64,000 bases of DNA from Asterias rubens. Its lineage: Eukaryota > Echinodermata > Asteroidea > Forcipulatida > Asteriidae. The translations under genes and the position numbers were made by a program. This document shows, in pieces, positions 25,252-37,691 of the stretch. Positions within the stretch are counted from its first letter, which is position 1; each line of letters starts with the position of its first letter. The stretch is taken from positions 1,054,001 to 1,118,000 of the forward strand of contig NC_047063.1 in NCBI RefSeq assembly GCF_902459465.1. The letters are read 5' to 3'. Below the pieces are notes generated by a model, which had not been told where the DNA came from, did not search any database, and saw only the letters and a program-made list of their open reading frames with translations.

Positions 25252-28047
25252 GTAAGAAAATGGGATGTGCACTGCTGCGCAGTATTTGGCCACATTGATT
25301 GATGTAAACACACTTCTAAAAAGACAAATAACTAAATCTGGTGTTGTCTAGTGTTTATCTAGTTGATATATGTTATACAATAAATAATATTAGGTTTATG
25401 ATTAAGTTTGGAATAAACTATTATATGTAAATGATAATAATTTATAATTTATAATTATCATGTCATTCCTCCATCATGACAATGGTCTGTGCTGTGGTCA
25501 TACAAAAATTTGACAGTTTTGTAATGGAGGAAGGAAAACCATGGGAAAACTAGGGAAATTCCATTCCAAAGTGGCAGTGGCATGATGGGTATTCGGCATG
25601 GTACTTGGTAGGGTTGCTGATCGCATGATGATGTATTTTGTTTATGATTTACAATTACATTACAAATTCAATATCAATATGTTCAAGATCAAAGGATATT
25701 CAAGGGGTGTCAATCTAATATTTAGTTGTCACAAAAGAGTCTGAAATATATCCCCAAAATAATTTCAAACTGGGACAACAGCCAGATACGTTGGAATGAA
25801 GGTCAGATAATCAGCATTGTTTTTTGCTTCCCTAATTTGTTTTTTAAAATGTGTGCTTTTGTAAAAAACTAACCATTTTGAAACACTACTCTACTCTGTG
25901 GACGTTTGTGTTTTTGTGTTGTATTAAATACAAAAAGTACCCTTACACTTGGACACCCATTTTTATTGTGGCAGATTTGGATTAATTGAGAAAGGGTATT
26001 ATTTCCTTAGAACTGTAATCCATTATGCAGAAATGGTAACACTAATATAAGACTACAGATCTTGGGCACACCAATTTACATGGTTTATTTTCCCCTATTT
26101 TTTATACAGAAAAATCAGCAACATCGGTAAAAGTTATTCTACTAAAAAGTGCACATGTAAGATTTGCGATGTTGCCTGTACAAGTTGGTATGTATAAATA
26201 TGCTTTATTTTATTGGGAACCTTAACACACTTTGATTTCAATTCATAAATACCTTTTCGGTCAAAACCATCAACACTTTTTGAAAGTAAAATAAATGCAA
26301 AAATTATAATTGTTCAATGACTTCTTTTAACACAACACCCCTCCAGCTATGAAATGGTAAAGCCCTCCACCGCCCTCGGGTTAACAACTCCTTATAATAA
26401 GGGAATGCTGTGGGCGTCGCGCGTATCACGTGATGTGGCACAACTGTTTCAGCCGTTGCTCTCGACCAATAGAAGTGAATAAACTGACTTATAAGAACAG
26501 GTGCAAGCTCGCGCGTCACGTCCATGTTTCAACACTTGTTACTGGTCATAAACAAAGGTGTATACACACCCACGCAACGCGCTCTTCACCAATAGGAATA
26601 GCGAAACTGTCTGAGGTATTTATGAATACTAGATTATGAAATGAATATTTTTTTTAAATAGCTTGAAAACCTCTGTTCCGTATGGTTTTTGCCCAAGCAA
26701 TTGTTCCCACTCTTTTCCAACTGGGCCAAATATCATGCCTGGATCATATTCTTAAAATTTGAATCATCTACCCTTGCAAAGATTTGTATACTTGCCAAAG
26801 TATTCCTTGAGCTGTATTGCTAATGAACGAACACTATTTTTCTTTTTGTATAAAGCGGAAACGTATTGGGTTATCATGTGATGCTGCCATGTACTTCGTG
26901 CCTACAGTCTTGCAACAACGGACACCTGTGGATCTTCAATAGCAATACAGTCTTCGCAGAAAGTAGACTTAACATTTCAGGTAAATAGTAGAAGTCACGT
27001 AGCGGATGCACCTTTTATATACATTCATTTAAGGGACACGTTGGCTTGGATTGGGGAGTTGGTCTATGAAAAGCGTTGTTAACCGTTTGTTATAAAGCCC
27101 ATATGGTTAGAAAGATGTTTTAAAAGTAGAATATAATGGTCCACACAATTATTCTGTGAAATTGTGTGGTTTTCTTTTTAGTTTTATCATGCGAACCAAC
27201 ATGGTCGGCCATTTTGTGGAGTAAAAAAAGTCCACAAATTGGAGTGCTGTGTTAGTTCCTGACACATAAGCATTACTGTGCTATTTCGAGGCATATTTGT
27301 GTGGATCAGTATAATCTAAAACATCTTTCAAACGCTTTTCATAGACCAACTCGCGTGATCCAAGGCAACGTGTTCCTTTAATTATTACAACAGAAAGAAG
27401 AGATAGGGTAAACTCTTACCCCAGTATTGCCCCGAGGGGCTGTAAAATGTACGGTCTAAATTCAGTTTTGTTTTGTGAATTATGATGCACTCATTTTCCA
27501 ATTGTGTACAAAAGTTGCAAACCTTATGTTTGAACTGGTGTAAAGTTTCACTTTATTTGATATTCTTTCAGAATAAAAGGGTCTAAAGCCCTATACATTC
27601 CACACAGAAATTTTATGCGACTTGATCAAATATCATGGAAATTCTGAAATCCACTAAAAAAATTCCCCATGTACACAAATGTACAGACCCATATTTTTTA
27701 AATAAATATGAGACATCATCGGGTGTTTTTCGGGCTGTAAGGACTCTATCTACTCGAAAATTAGTGTCAACAAAATTTGACCTTGAAGCCTCTCTTATGA
27801 GCCTCTCTTTTGTCTTTTTGGACTGTTGGGTGTATTTGAACCAAGAGGAGCGCAGTACATTGCTGACTCACAATGCGGTCTGTTTAGACAATGTTAGATG
27901 CGTTACACAAAATAACTAAATATTTCGTGATACGTTACAGCCACAGAGACATTGAGATGGGACAGCCTCCCAGACGCTTCACTGGAGCAAGATTCAGAAC
28001 TAGATGAGTGGGATAACTACTTCCAACAGATGGAATGCTGCCGGTGA
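25109..28047 (+). CDS. FAM72: FAM72 family protein, complete (4 coding exons, 150 aa)
   Basis: Exons 25109-25251, 26110-26187, 26856-26980 and 27941-28047 join in frame (phases 2, 2, 1) to a 150-residue protein; the human protein is 149. It has the family hallmarks: CRFC near residue 15, RGMKAVLLADT at 25-35, a CTCKICDVACTSCGNVLGYH block in the middle, and PCTSCLQSCNNGHLWIF after it. The Cys pairs suggest metal binding (inference). In mammals FAM72A is a proliferation-linked nuclear protein reported to antagonise the uracil glycosylase UNG2; whether that holds here is unknown. The acidic C-terminus (EQDSELDEWDNYF) is diverged. Its neighbour in head-to-head orientation is srGAP, as in vertebrates. 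Introns 2 and 3 each contain a MITE. Confidence 0.93.
26110..26187 (+). CDS. FAM72: FAM72 coding exon 2
   Basis: Acceptor TATACAG before 26110 and donor GTATGT at 26188. The exon is 78 bp and encodes the CTCKICDVAC segment; the last Cys codon is split (TG|C). Confidence 0.9.
26232..26628. mobile_element. About 400-bp MITE in FAM72 intron 2
   Basis: The ends are inverted copies (ATTCATAAATACC ... GGTATTTATGAAT). The body matches the second copy at 38242-38611 over its length ('acacccctccagctatgaaatgg', 'caccaataggaatagcgaaactgtc'). There is no coding capacity. Confidence 0.75.
26856..26980 (+). CDS. FAM72: FAM72 coding exon 3
   Basis: Acceptor ATAAAG before 26856 and donor GTAAAT at 26981. 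It encodes GNVLGYHVMLPC and the SCNNGHLWIF core. Confidence 0.92.
27033..27377. mobile_element. TTAA-type palindromic MITE in FAM72 intron 3
   Basis: It is flanked by TTAA (27029-27032 and 27378-27381), with imperfect inverted ends GGGACACGTTG and CAACGTGTTCC. It is the same family as 36009-36376. Confidence 0.8.
27941..28047 (+). CDS. FAM72: FAM72 coding exon 4
   Basis: Acceptor GTTACAG before 27941. Two bases plus 34 codons end at TGA 28045-28047. It encodes the acidic tail. A candidate polyadenylation signal AATAAA lies far downstream at 29779-29784; nearer ones may exist. Confidence 0.85.
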
Positions 28048-29296
28048 CAGAGGCTCAAGTAACTTATTTTGTTTTTGTACAACATTTGCTGTAAATTCAC
28101 ACAAACTCCTGTGTACCAAGAATACAAAACTCCCCGCCAAGCCAATACTTTTAAGTGATATCAGATATGAACATTCTTTGGAGATTAAGCACTTTCCAGC
28201 CAGAGCAAGTAACTGCAAATTGAAGTGTTAGATTGCTGTTTGCATTTGCTTGAAGTATGAACTGGGCTTGAGGAGCTGCTGATCAGTCATCGTGTAATGA
28301 TTGTTTGTTGGAAAGAGTGCTGAGCCACAACATAATCCTACTGCTTCTTATTGGAACCATACTTCTACCTAGAAGAGATTATTAACATTGTGATTCCAAC
28401 AAACTGTACTCCCCACCTCATCCACCAAGCAAACCCTCAAATCATACATGTACTTTTACACCCAGAGGCCATAGCGAACTTGTCAACCAGATTAAACCAA
28501 AAACTTGTTCACAACTGCAATGAGAAATAGGCAGTGTTTGATACATGCTTGGATGTGTTCGTGTTCTTGTATGAGAAGGGGACAACCCGCTTTGACTACA
28601 CCCATGTTATGGCCATCTTTGGAAACTGAGCCCAATTAAAGTTAACATCACAGTGGTCAATATGCGGTTAGTCATCACTTCACATGGTTGCATAAATGAA
28701 AAAGGGTAGCTTCACACTCACTCACTCCATGCCAAAACCAAGCACCTCCTGTCAAAAATCAACACTGATTTACTCATCAAATTAATGGGAAGAAGAGCTT
28801 TCAAATAACACCTTATTTTAGGGCGATTCAGTAGGTCAACAAAAGGAATGAAAAAATACATCTATCAAAATTGACATTGACTGATGTTTTGGTGTAATTT
28901 AACCATAACATATTTTCCAAGAAGTGCCTGATTTTGGCATATGAAACTTATGATTATGACGTATTTTATTTTTAATTTCATTTAATGACTCCTTTTCATT
29001 ATTTGTCTGTAAATTGACCACAGGTAGGGTCCATTACTCCTTGGCAAAAAAAACAAGAGTTGCAAAACGTGTGCCCAAGACCACATTGTCTATTTTCAAC
29101 CAATTATAACTGTCATGAATTGTTGCCTAAGAGTGGTTCAGATTTTGTATGATGTATTGTTTTGTAAATATTATTTAATTGCTTCTAAATGCTTGTAAGA
29201 AAGCCATTGGGAAATTTTGGTTCACATAGCCTTTGCGCTTAAAAATAGTTTGTAATTTAATGTAAATTGGCTGGTGCTGCATGCTATGAACAGATC

Positions 29297-29560
29297 TATG
29301 ACCAATTTCATAAAGCTGTTTAAGAGTAAGCATAATTTTTGTGATACTGTAGGCCGACGATTTGACAGTGCATGTGCACGTACACAATAGATTTGCACAA
29401 CACTCATCTGCTACAAGAACGGCTGACAAGCTACATGTAGCGTGCCTTCTGCCTAGCTTCAAGCAGTGGTGCGATATAACCTTAGTGCAATACACAATGT
29501 GCCAAGGTTTTTTTAAGCATAAATAACGGCTTAAAAGGCTTTATGAAATTGGTCCCTGGT
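29297..29560. mobile_element. 'gaccaatttcataaag' foldback MITE
   Basis: Inverted ends: gaccaatttcataaagctgtttaag and gcttaaaaggctttatgaaattggtc. Related copies with gggcccaatttcat ends lie at 5.98, 30.82, 43.59, 53.99 and 58.27 kb. Confidence 0.75.
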
Positions 29561-30288
29561 TTACTAAAAATTTGTTTTTTATATCTGCCAAAAAGCTAAC
29601 AAATACTTCATCCTACAGACATTAGGGAGAGCTTGTACGATGGAAGTTTTAAAATTTGAAGGTTCATTCTTTAAACTCCATAAATCCAACTCAACAAAAT
29701 TATTCTGGCACAACATTATTTTTGGCTTTATGACAGTTGAATGTAAAAAATTGTTTCATTTGCATTTGTTTACAATTTAATAAACTTATATTTTTAAATG
29801 TTAAAGTATTTTTGAGTTCCATTTAACTGTTATTTTAGAGTGTAGACATTTGCACTTTTATACTGTATGGTTTAATTGTTTTATTTGTATTACGGTTGCT
29901 CATTTCTTACTTTTTACTTTCATCTACTGAGCTAATTATCATTTGTACAAAGTATTTATTGACAAACAGTATGTTTTACAAGTGCACTGAGCAGTAAAGT
30001 AATGCATTGGACACTTTGGAAGTTTATTTTTATGATATGTAGATAATTACAAAGTAACAGAAAGTCCCCTTTGAACAATTCCTTGCGATCACTTTTCGCT
30101 TTCATCAATCCAAAGACATCTGGAGGTCTACATGAATACTACATTCTAAGTTGAGAGTGGAATAAAACAAACTCTTGCATCATTTTCCTGCCATTTGGTT
30201 TTTAGTAGTCCATTTTGTAAAGATGTTCAGCACAAAAGGTAGCTTAGCAACATTGTGCTTACCAAAATGAGGTTACACGGGAAGGTAC

Positions 30289-30664
30289 ACGTTTGGTAGT
30301 TACTCTAAACAAGTATTGACTTAAAACTGACTTGGTAACAGCATTGGAGAGCTGTTGATAGTATAAAACATTGTGGGAAACGACTCCCTCTGAAGTAGCA
30401 TACATTTTGAGAAAGAGGTAATTTCTCGCTAAAATAATAAAAGACTTCTAGCCAGAAGTCTTGGCCAGAAGTATTTTATTCCTATCTGTGAGCACAGATA
30501 TTCGTCCAGCAAGGGTGTTGTTCTCTCATCATTTTCTCGCAACATTGATGACCAATTTAGCTCAAATTTTCACAGGCTTGTTATTTTATGCTTACATGTA
30601 TGTTTGGATACACCAAGTGAGAACACTGGTCTTTGACAATTACCAATAGTGTACATTCCTTTTA
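30289..30664 (+). mobile_element. TTAA-type MITE (CACTGGACAC family)
   Basis: It shares 'ggagagctgttgatagtataaaacattgtg' and 'tacaccaagtgagaacactggtctttgac' with other family members. The right end is 'caattaccaatagtgt' near a TTTTAAG. A central foldback (gacttctagccagaagtc) is visible. Confidence 0.7.
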
Positions 30665-33492
30665 AGCAATCATTTCTCCTTCTGCAGCTCTATTAAATTG
30701 GGCCCCGATTATAAGTTATTAAATGTTGATCACATGTGCATTTATCTGCTGCACGCTCAAGGTTTTGCTACTTCTGGCTCCATTATTTAAAAAGCCCTAG
30801 TTCTCAAGAGCATCAGCAGGGCCCAATTTCTTGGCACACCACTGTAGGCCTATGCTGCGTTACAGCACACCTGATTCTTTGAGTTGAACGCACAGGATTC
30901 CTTGGTACGCAATGCCATGAAATTAGGCCCAGGTGAGAGAAAGATTAAATTGTTTGCGTAAAGGAGCATCAATTTACATCTTTATGAAATAAGGCTCTTT
31001 AATTTAGCTCAATAAATTGATTACTATTTCTGAGGCATTTAGCCATCAAAACACAGCAACAATAGAATAACCTGCATACAGTCAAGACAAAAAGCATAGT
31101 TGATGGCAAAACCTCTTGGCAGGGAAATTAATTAAGCTTTTATTAAGCTTTGCAAAATATTATGCAGTCCTTGGTGCTTTGATTTTTGTTTCAAATTAGC
31201 TTTTCTTTATTATTAATGTTCAATTTCACAAAATTTAATCCCAATAGTAAAAGAAGTCGCATTTCGGGTAAGGTTTCAAAATATTCATTGAGTCGTTATT
31301 TATCTGTTGAAGGTAGCAACATGGTTATCATTTTATTGCAGAGCTTCACAAAAGTATTTTTTTTTACAAATAAAAAGAATTTAAATTTCCAATGACTAAC
31401 AGTGATCTGTAAACACTTCACATGCCATTGCGATCTCTTTTGTATTTAATATTTATTAAAAGAATATTTAGGCCTGAACGATCGACCCTATAAAGTTTTT
31501 CTCAAAGGCTAAATCAGAATATTTATAATATTGTTTTTTAAACTGTTATCCAATGTTGTAATAAAATATTGCACACCTTAAAAATGTAAAAAGTGTTTTG
31601 GACTGGAGGAGTTGGTTATTTTGCAATTCATTTCTATTCCCACAAAGTGACCCACATGTATGTGAGCACAACTCGTATTTTCATTTTCACTAAGTGACAT
31701 GTTTAGGAATAAACTCATTTAAAAAAAGGTTGATTGACAGTTCTGTACAAATGAAGAAGTCGGCTTAATTAAAAAATATTAAATAGTTACACTTAGCAGT
31801 ATTTGAATCAGTTTGACAAATAGTTCGATCGGAGCTCCTGTGGGGTTACACAAATAAATACCATGAGCTTTCCAAAACTGAAAATTAAGGATATGGCCTA
31901 AAGCATCTTAAACTTGTTAAAGTATGATTGATGAAAACAGTAAAATAGTGCACCGCCCTTGCGGGTTAGACTTGTGGACAAGTCGTTAATGGTCTGTCGC
32001 GGTGAGATAGTCGAGTTGTGGCGGTGTCATAATGATTTAGGTTGCCGCCATCGAATACTGTTCTCGCGAGATCACTGTTCTCCGACGAACTGCTGATTGC
32101 GTTCTTTTACTCCCCTTGTAGTCGTCAGAGCAGTAGTCTCGTGGGACCAGCAGTCACAGGAGAATACCGCAGAAATCGCAGGGAGATTCGGAATAGAGTT
32201 GGAATGCTATCACGCGACAGAAAATTAACCACTTTTCCCACAGATTTAAACCCAACCCTAATCCAGGCCCTAACCCTAAATTTATACATTAAAACCCAAC
32301 CCCAATCAAAACCCATATTATCTTAACCCTATCTTTCAGTGGTGTAACCAATGGTGGAGGCAAATTAGTTCCTTAAGCAGATCTATGGAATTGGGCCATG
32401 GTCTTTGTTCATGTAACATTTTAATGATTGGTCTGCAATTTGATTACAATGAACTACTCGGTTATACAGGTATGATTACCCAAGTAAGGTCAATCCACAA
32501 ACAAACAAACATTAATCAACGAGTAAAGACAGAAATAAATCATACACAAATATTAAGTAACAAAAAATGTAAGTTCTCTGTATATATATTCGTTTTAAAG
32601 AAATCTTTAGACAGGGACTTCAGACAACAATGAATACATATTTTGAACATGGGTCATCAAGGAAATTTAAACTTATAAAAACTGTCATCAACCAAGGTTT
32701 ACAACCAAACACAAGGGGGAAAAACTATATTATAAATTTTGTTTAAAGCCATTGGACACTTTCGGAACAGAATTTTTTTTAAAGTTCACAGATTTACAAA
32801 TAACTTACAGGGTTTGCAGAAGGTAATGGCGAAAGACTTCTCTTGAAATATTATTCCATGAAATGCTTTACTTTTTGAGAAACATTAATAACATTAACAA
32901 TTCTCGATATCGAGAATTACGGATTTATTTTTAACACATGTCATGACATAGCGAAATGTGCAGAAACAAGGGTGGGTTTGCCCGTTATTTTCTCCCGACT
33001 CCGATGACCTGTGGACAACATACTGTTTACCCAAAAAATACACATTTCAGGAACAAATAAGATATAAATTTTACATAGAGTGAGACAAAGACTATGTTAC
33101 CGTTTCCTTTTAACTTCCTGCAAGTCTTCCAAGACCAACTGATGACTATTGTTTGATGCAGAAAAACCTTCTTTTTTAAGCTTTAAATTCTTAGACAATG
33201 TTTACTCTTAATGCCCCTTACCACAAGGTCTTCTGTTATTGACTTATACATCTGCATCCTCCAGATCTACCAATGCAGCTCCAAACAGCTCCACTTGTAA
33301 TCACCACTACACACTAGAATGTAGCCTTCAGTCAAGGCTCTCACTGCACCCCGGGTGGTTTACACTGAAAGGAAAGAGATTACATAAAGTGAGGAGCAGA
33401 CTTTTTACTATACCTTTGCAACAGGTTTTCCAAAAATTAGGATATTATTTTTTTTATGGCAGAGAATAGTACTCTAAAGACAAAGTTGTGCA

Positions 33493-33790
33493 AGTTTCGT
33501 GGCCGAGCTGTTAAGAGCACCGAATTCAAACTCTAGTATTTCTGCTCAGCAGAGTGTGGGTTCTAATCCCCAGCCATGAAACTTATGTCCTTAAGCAAGA
33601 CACTTAACCATTGCTTCGTCCTCCAGATGGGACTTGAAGCAGTTGGTCCCGTGTGTTGTGTAAACGCATGTAAAAGAACCCAGTGCACTTATCATAAAGA
33701 GAGGGGTTCGCCCCGATATTCCTGGCTTGCAGCATATTGCGCCACGGCACCTTGTAAACCATTACATGGTGCTTAAGGATTAGGTCTTAT
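33493..33790 (+). mobile_element. Class II tRNA-like SINE
   Basis: A-box ggccgagctgttaagag, B-box GGTTCTAATCCCC, then 'gcaagacacttaaccattgc' and 'aaaagaacccagtgcactta' body. The long space between A and B boxes resembles tRNA-Leu/Ser. Confidence 0.8.
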
Positions 33791-35427
33791 ACCTCAAACT
33801 TGCAGTAATAATATCTGGCACTTTGTATCCCAGGTGCGTTTAAATACGGTTATTATTTTTATTATTATTAGTCCCTTGAGTTTGCAAGATCTTTTGGTTG
33901 GAAAGTTGGTTAATTGAAAACTAATGGTTCATGATGTTTTGGAATAACAAATGGTGGACCTTTTTTTTTAACTATAGGCTATGTCTTGATCTTAAAAAGT
34001 GATGATTTGCTTGATTTCCCACCCATAGGAATAACTTTTCAAATAATTTCTTTTTTTAATAAGTGGAATGTGGGTTGGGCAACAACTCAACAGTTGGAAT
34101 TCAGCTGCAGTAGGAAAAAATAAATTCTTAGAGTGAAAAATTACCACCGGCCCCTTCCAGATCATTTTGTCAAGTCAGTTCTCACATCAGTTCGTAAGCG
34201 TTTTCACGAAGTAGCACGCCCTGCTACACCAGCAAAAAATAACAATCAGAGAAAACGGCCTCTGAAGTTGAACACTTTTTAGAAACTTGCTTTCCTTCAA
34301 AACTTCAAAGTTTTTCCATTTAAATTTCTCAATATAGTTGATGACTTGTACTTAAAAACTAATCTTGTTTTGACTCATTTGCGTAATTAATTATGAAACG
34401 AGAGCAGATCCGTGCTACATCGTGAAACCAAAAAAGATCGAAATACGTCTTTTTGCATTTTCACAAAGTCGCACTCGCCTATGCTACAACACAGCATTTT
34501 GTGTTACTTTATGAAACTAAGTCAGCGTGCGCGCGCTCACACAACTCTGGTGCTACTTCGTGAAAACGTTTTTACCTCACTTTGACTCGAGTGTGTGACG
34601 TGCATTACAATGGTAAACAGAGGTTCGGGTGCTACTTCGTGAAAACAAAGAATGCCACAATCGTGCAAAAGTTGAAAACACTAATTAGCTTAATTAAAAA
34701 AGTAAAGCTGTCTGAGCTTTGAAACTTGCTGGAATTGTAGGTCTTCATGCATTATCAACAAAAATGTAAAAAAATAAAATTGAAACAAAAATAGCCCTAA
34801 GCACATAGGGTGCTTCTTCGTGAAAACGCTGACGAGTTAGTTAACCTTGTGTCAATAGAGTACCTCTGTGTACTAAGAGGGAGATGTCGACAAACTCCTC
34901 CACTATTTCAACTTGAAAGTTGCAATTTTTTGAAAGCCAGGAAAAACCTTTGAAAAACAAATTGAATAAATGTTTGAAATTCTTAAACATTGATTACTCT
35001 AAATTTGTCTTTACCACAAGGTCTGCTGTTGTTGACTTCTACCTGCATCCTCCAGGTCTACAAATGCAGCTCCAAACAGCTCTCGTTGTAGTCACCACTG
35101 CACACTAGAACGTAGCCTTCAGTCAAGACACTTGCTGAAACCTGGATGGTTTTCATCAAAAGGAAGGAGATGACATCAATTGAGGCCCAGACTTTAATTC
35201 TATATCTATCCAACAAATTGGGAATAGGGTATTTCTTTCGATTGCAGAGAATAGTACTCTAAAGACAAGTTCCTTGAAAAAGTGCCTCCAAAAGTGATAA
35301 TTTGATTGATTGCCCAATAGGAATAACTTCATACATAATTTCAACTTTTTTGGCCATTAAGAATGACTATGTTTAAAAGTGTCTTTCTTTTTTCAATGGG
35401 ATATCGTGAGCTGAGCAACAACTAAAC

Positions 35428-35804
35428 AATTGAAGGATTTGGGTACTTTTTGTAACATAAAACACAATGTCCACAGATTTACATTAAACTTACACCGTTT
35501 GAAGATAATGATAGTAGAAAGCAGACCTTAAAGTATTAGTTGCTGAGGTGCTGTAGTTTTTGAGAACTGAGTAAAACAATGTCATGAAAATACGTTTTTT
35601 ACATGCTAAAATAATTTTTGTCTCATGATCACTGAGACGAAAATTTTTTCCATTACATTGTTTTACTCATTTCTCAAAAACTACAGCACCTCAGCAAGTA
35701 ATATTTTCAGGGAAGCTTTCTACTGTCATTATGTTCAAACTGTGTAAGTTTGGTGTAAATCTGTAGACACTGTGTTTTTTGTCCTACATACCCTTTAAAA
35801 AAGG
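35428..35804. mobile_element. Palindromic TTAA-type MITE, second family
   Basis: Long imperfect inverted repeat: 'gctgaggtgctgtagtttttgagaa' is mirrored by 'ttctcaaaaactacagcacctcagc', and 'aacacaatgtccacagattta' by 'taaatctgtagacactgtgtt'. It ends in ccct followed by TTAA (35805-35808). Confidence 0.75.
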
Positions 35805-36008
35805 AAACAGGGAAAAAGAGTGAAAAATACCTACCAACCCCTCCAATCCAGATCATGTGTCAAGTTAGCTCCTCATTTGGTCAACATCGTTTCAATAGAC
35901 AACCTGTGTACTGAGAGGATAACAATTCTTTCCTCAGTCTGCTCTTTCAACTTTAATGTTTCATTTTTTAAATTAAAAACAACTTTTAAAAAAGTTTGAA
36001 CTTCTTAA

Positions 36009-36376
36009 AGGAACACGTTGCCTTGGACCGGTCGAGTTGGTCTTTGAAAAGCATTTTGTAACCGTTCGTTATAAAATGCACATGGGTAGAAAGATGTTGT
36101 AAAAGTATAATACAATGATCCACACAAACATGCCGCGAAATTGCACGGTTTTCCTTTTACCTCGTCGACTAACACAGTCGGCCATTTGGACTCCCATAAA
36201 TGGCCGACCGTGTTATTTCCCACAGTAAAAGGAAAACCTTGCAATTTCGAGGCACATTTGTGTGGATCATTTTATTCTACTTTTAAAACATCTTTCCAAC
36301 CTTATGCATTTTATAAAAAACGGTTACAAACGCTTTGTTATAGACCACCTCGTCCAATCCAAAGCAACGTGTTCCT
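36009..36376. mobile_element. Palindromic MITE with TTAA target duplication
   Basis: It begins AGGAACACGTTG and ends CAACGTGTTCCT, and TTAA flanks both sides (36005-36008, 36377-36380). The two halves are near mirror images, meeting around 36185-36215 (cggccatttgg / aaatggccg). It is piggyBac-like by target site only; there is no coding sequence. Confidence 0.85.
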
Positions 36377-36569
36377 TTAAACATTGATTACACTTACAGG
36401 GTCTGCTGTTGTTGCCTTCTACACCTGCATTCATCAGATCAACCAATGCAGCTCCAAACAGCTCCAGTTGTTGTCACTACTGCACTGAATGTAGCCTTCA
36501 GTCAAGGCGCCTGGTTTCACTGAAAGGAAGGAGATTACATATACTGATGAGGCACACACTTTGTTACTA

Positions 36570-37691
36570 AACTGCGCCAATAAAGTATCTAAACACTTAC
36601 AAATTAGCAGATTTATCGGAACCTGAAATAGTATACAAACATTTAATTGTTCGTTTCTATTCACCGTTAATTTCTGCACGTTTTGACACATTTTGTGTTG
36701 CGCTACGATGTTGTTTGGTGGATTTATGGACACTTGAGTGGCTTAAGGTCGAATTTCAAAAGTTGCAAAAGCCCCTATTCACCCCAATTCCAAAAGGGAA
36801 CTCACATAAGCATCACACTCAGACAAAATCAAGACAAAAGACACAAACTCGTTTTGTTTACATGACCATGAAATTAATTGCCGTATCTTTAACTCTGAAA
36901 CTGCTGTTATCCTGTCCTCCATTCTTGGTGTGTCCTCCATCATTGTCCTGAACGGCAAGGAGTCGTCTTCTCATACTCTCAATGAGACCTCTGATCAATC
37001 CCCTGCCATTTCCTGATCAGGATGCGTCGCAAACCCCTCGAGAGTGGTGTCAGGCTTTATGGACTTGTTCACTTTCTTCTTCTGCTGCAGAAGTCACCCT
37101 CGGACGGCCACTCCTTGGCAGGTCGTCCACATTTCCCTGAGCTTGGTAGCGATTCCACCATTTACTGACCGTCGCTGGTGACGTTTTTACCTGATGAGCT
37201 GCAGCTCGCATCGACGTACCGGCTTCTATCAAACCAACGATCCGTCCTCTTTCCTGTTTGGTCGTTTGAGCCATCTTTCCTGTTATCTTGAAACACCTTA
37301 CCCTGTCTTACCATTGTTGTATGCCTCCCATCTTTGACCCATTTGCTTGGTTACTGACAATTATTGGTGAGTTATGTTCATCGCAACCGATTTATCCAAA
37401 ACGCGACCAAAAAAACATCATTTATAAAAGGCGAGCAAAAGAAACGCCGATCTTACTCGTCACAATACAACGATTTAGCTTGAATAGGGGCTTTTGCAAC
37501 TTTTGAAATTCGACCTTAAGCCACTCAAGTGCCCGTAAATCCACCAAACAACATCGTAGCGCAACACAAGATGTGTCAAAATGTGCAGAAATTAACAGTA
37601 CTCGAAATGAATAATTATTTTTTGGCATACTGTTTCAGGTTCCGATATATCTGACCATTTGTAAGTGTTTAGATACTTTATTGGCGCAGTT
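36570..37691 (-). mobile_element. Internally deleted Tc1/mariner-like transposon (1,122 bp)
   Basis: It starts AACTGCGCCAATAAAG and ends with its inverse CTTTATTGGCGCAGTT. Inverted repeats of about 200 bp are present, and TA dinucleotides flank both sides (36568-36569, 37692-37693). It interrupts one copy of the 'ctttgttactacatctttgcaa' unit, whose empty form is visible in sister copies. Inside, on the minus strand, only the beginning and end of a transposase remain (see next entry). Confidence 0.9.
36858..37274 (-). pseudogene. Deleted Tc1-like transposase (N-terminal HTH and C-terminal tail only)
   Basis: From 37274 a 75-residue frame starts MAQTTKQERGRIVGLIEAG and contains a paired-type helix-turn-helix (AAAHQVKTSPATVSKWWNRY) and a GRPR motif. 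This is the DNA-binding half of a Tc1 transposase. It hits a stop at 37050. Further on, in another frame, the typical C-terminus GLIESMRRRLLAVQDNDGGHT appears at about 37000-36925. The DDE catalytic domain is missing, so the element cannot transpose itself. Confidence 0.85.

Larger units (their letters stand above)
28048..32370. other. FAM72 3' flank and intergenic sequence
   Basis: No protein gene was recognised. It holds a 'gaccaatttcat' foldback element (29.30-29.56 kb), a TTAA-type MITE (30.29-30.66 kb), a 'gggcccaatttc' element (30.82-30.93 kb) and a GC-richer patch at 31.95-32.34 kb. That patch has 'ctcgcgag' and a telomere-like 'aaccctaatccaggccctaacccta' tail. Its 94-codon open frame (32042-32326) matches nothing I know. 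Confidence 0.6.

Noticed and set aside
32042-32326. 94-codon open frame as a new gene
   Set aside because: It runs through telomere-like and repeat sequence and lacks any recognisable motif.
36005-36380. Convergent open frames of 79 codons on both strands as paired genes
   Set aside because: They are mirror images of one another produced by the palindromic MITE.
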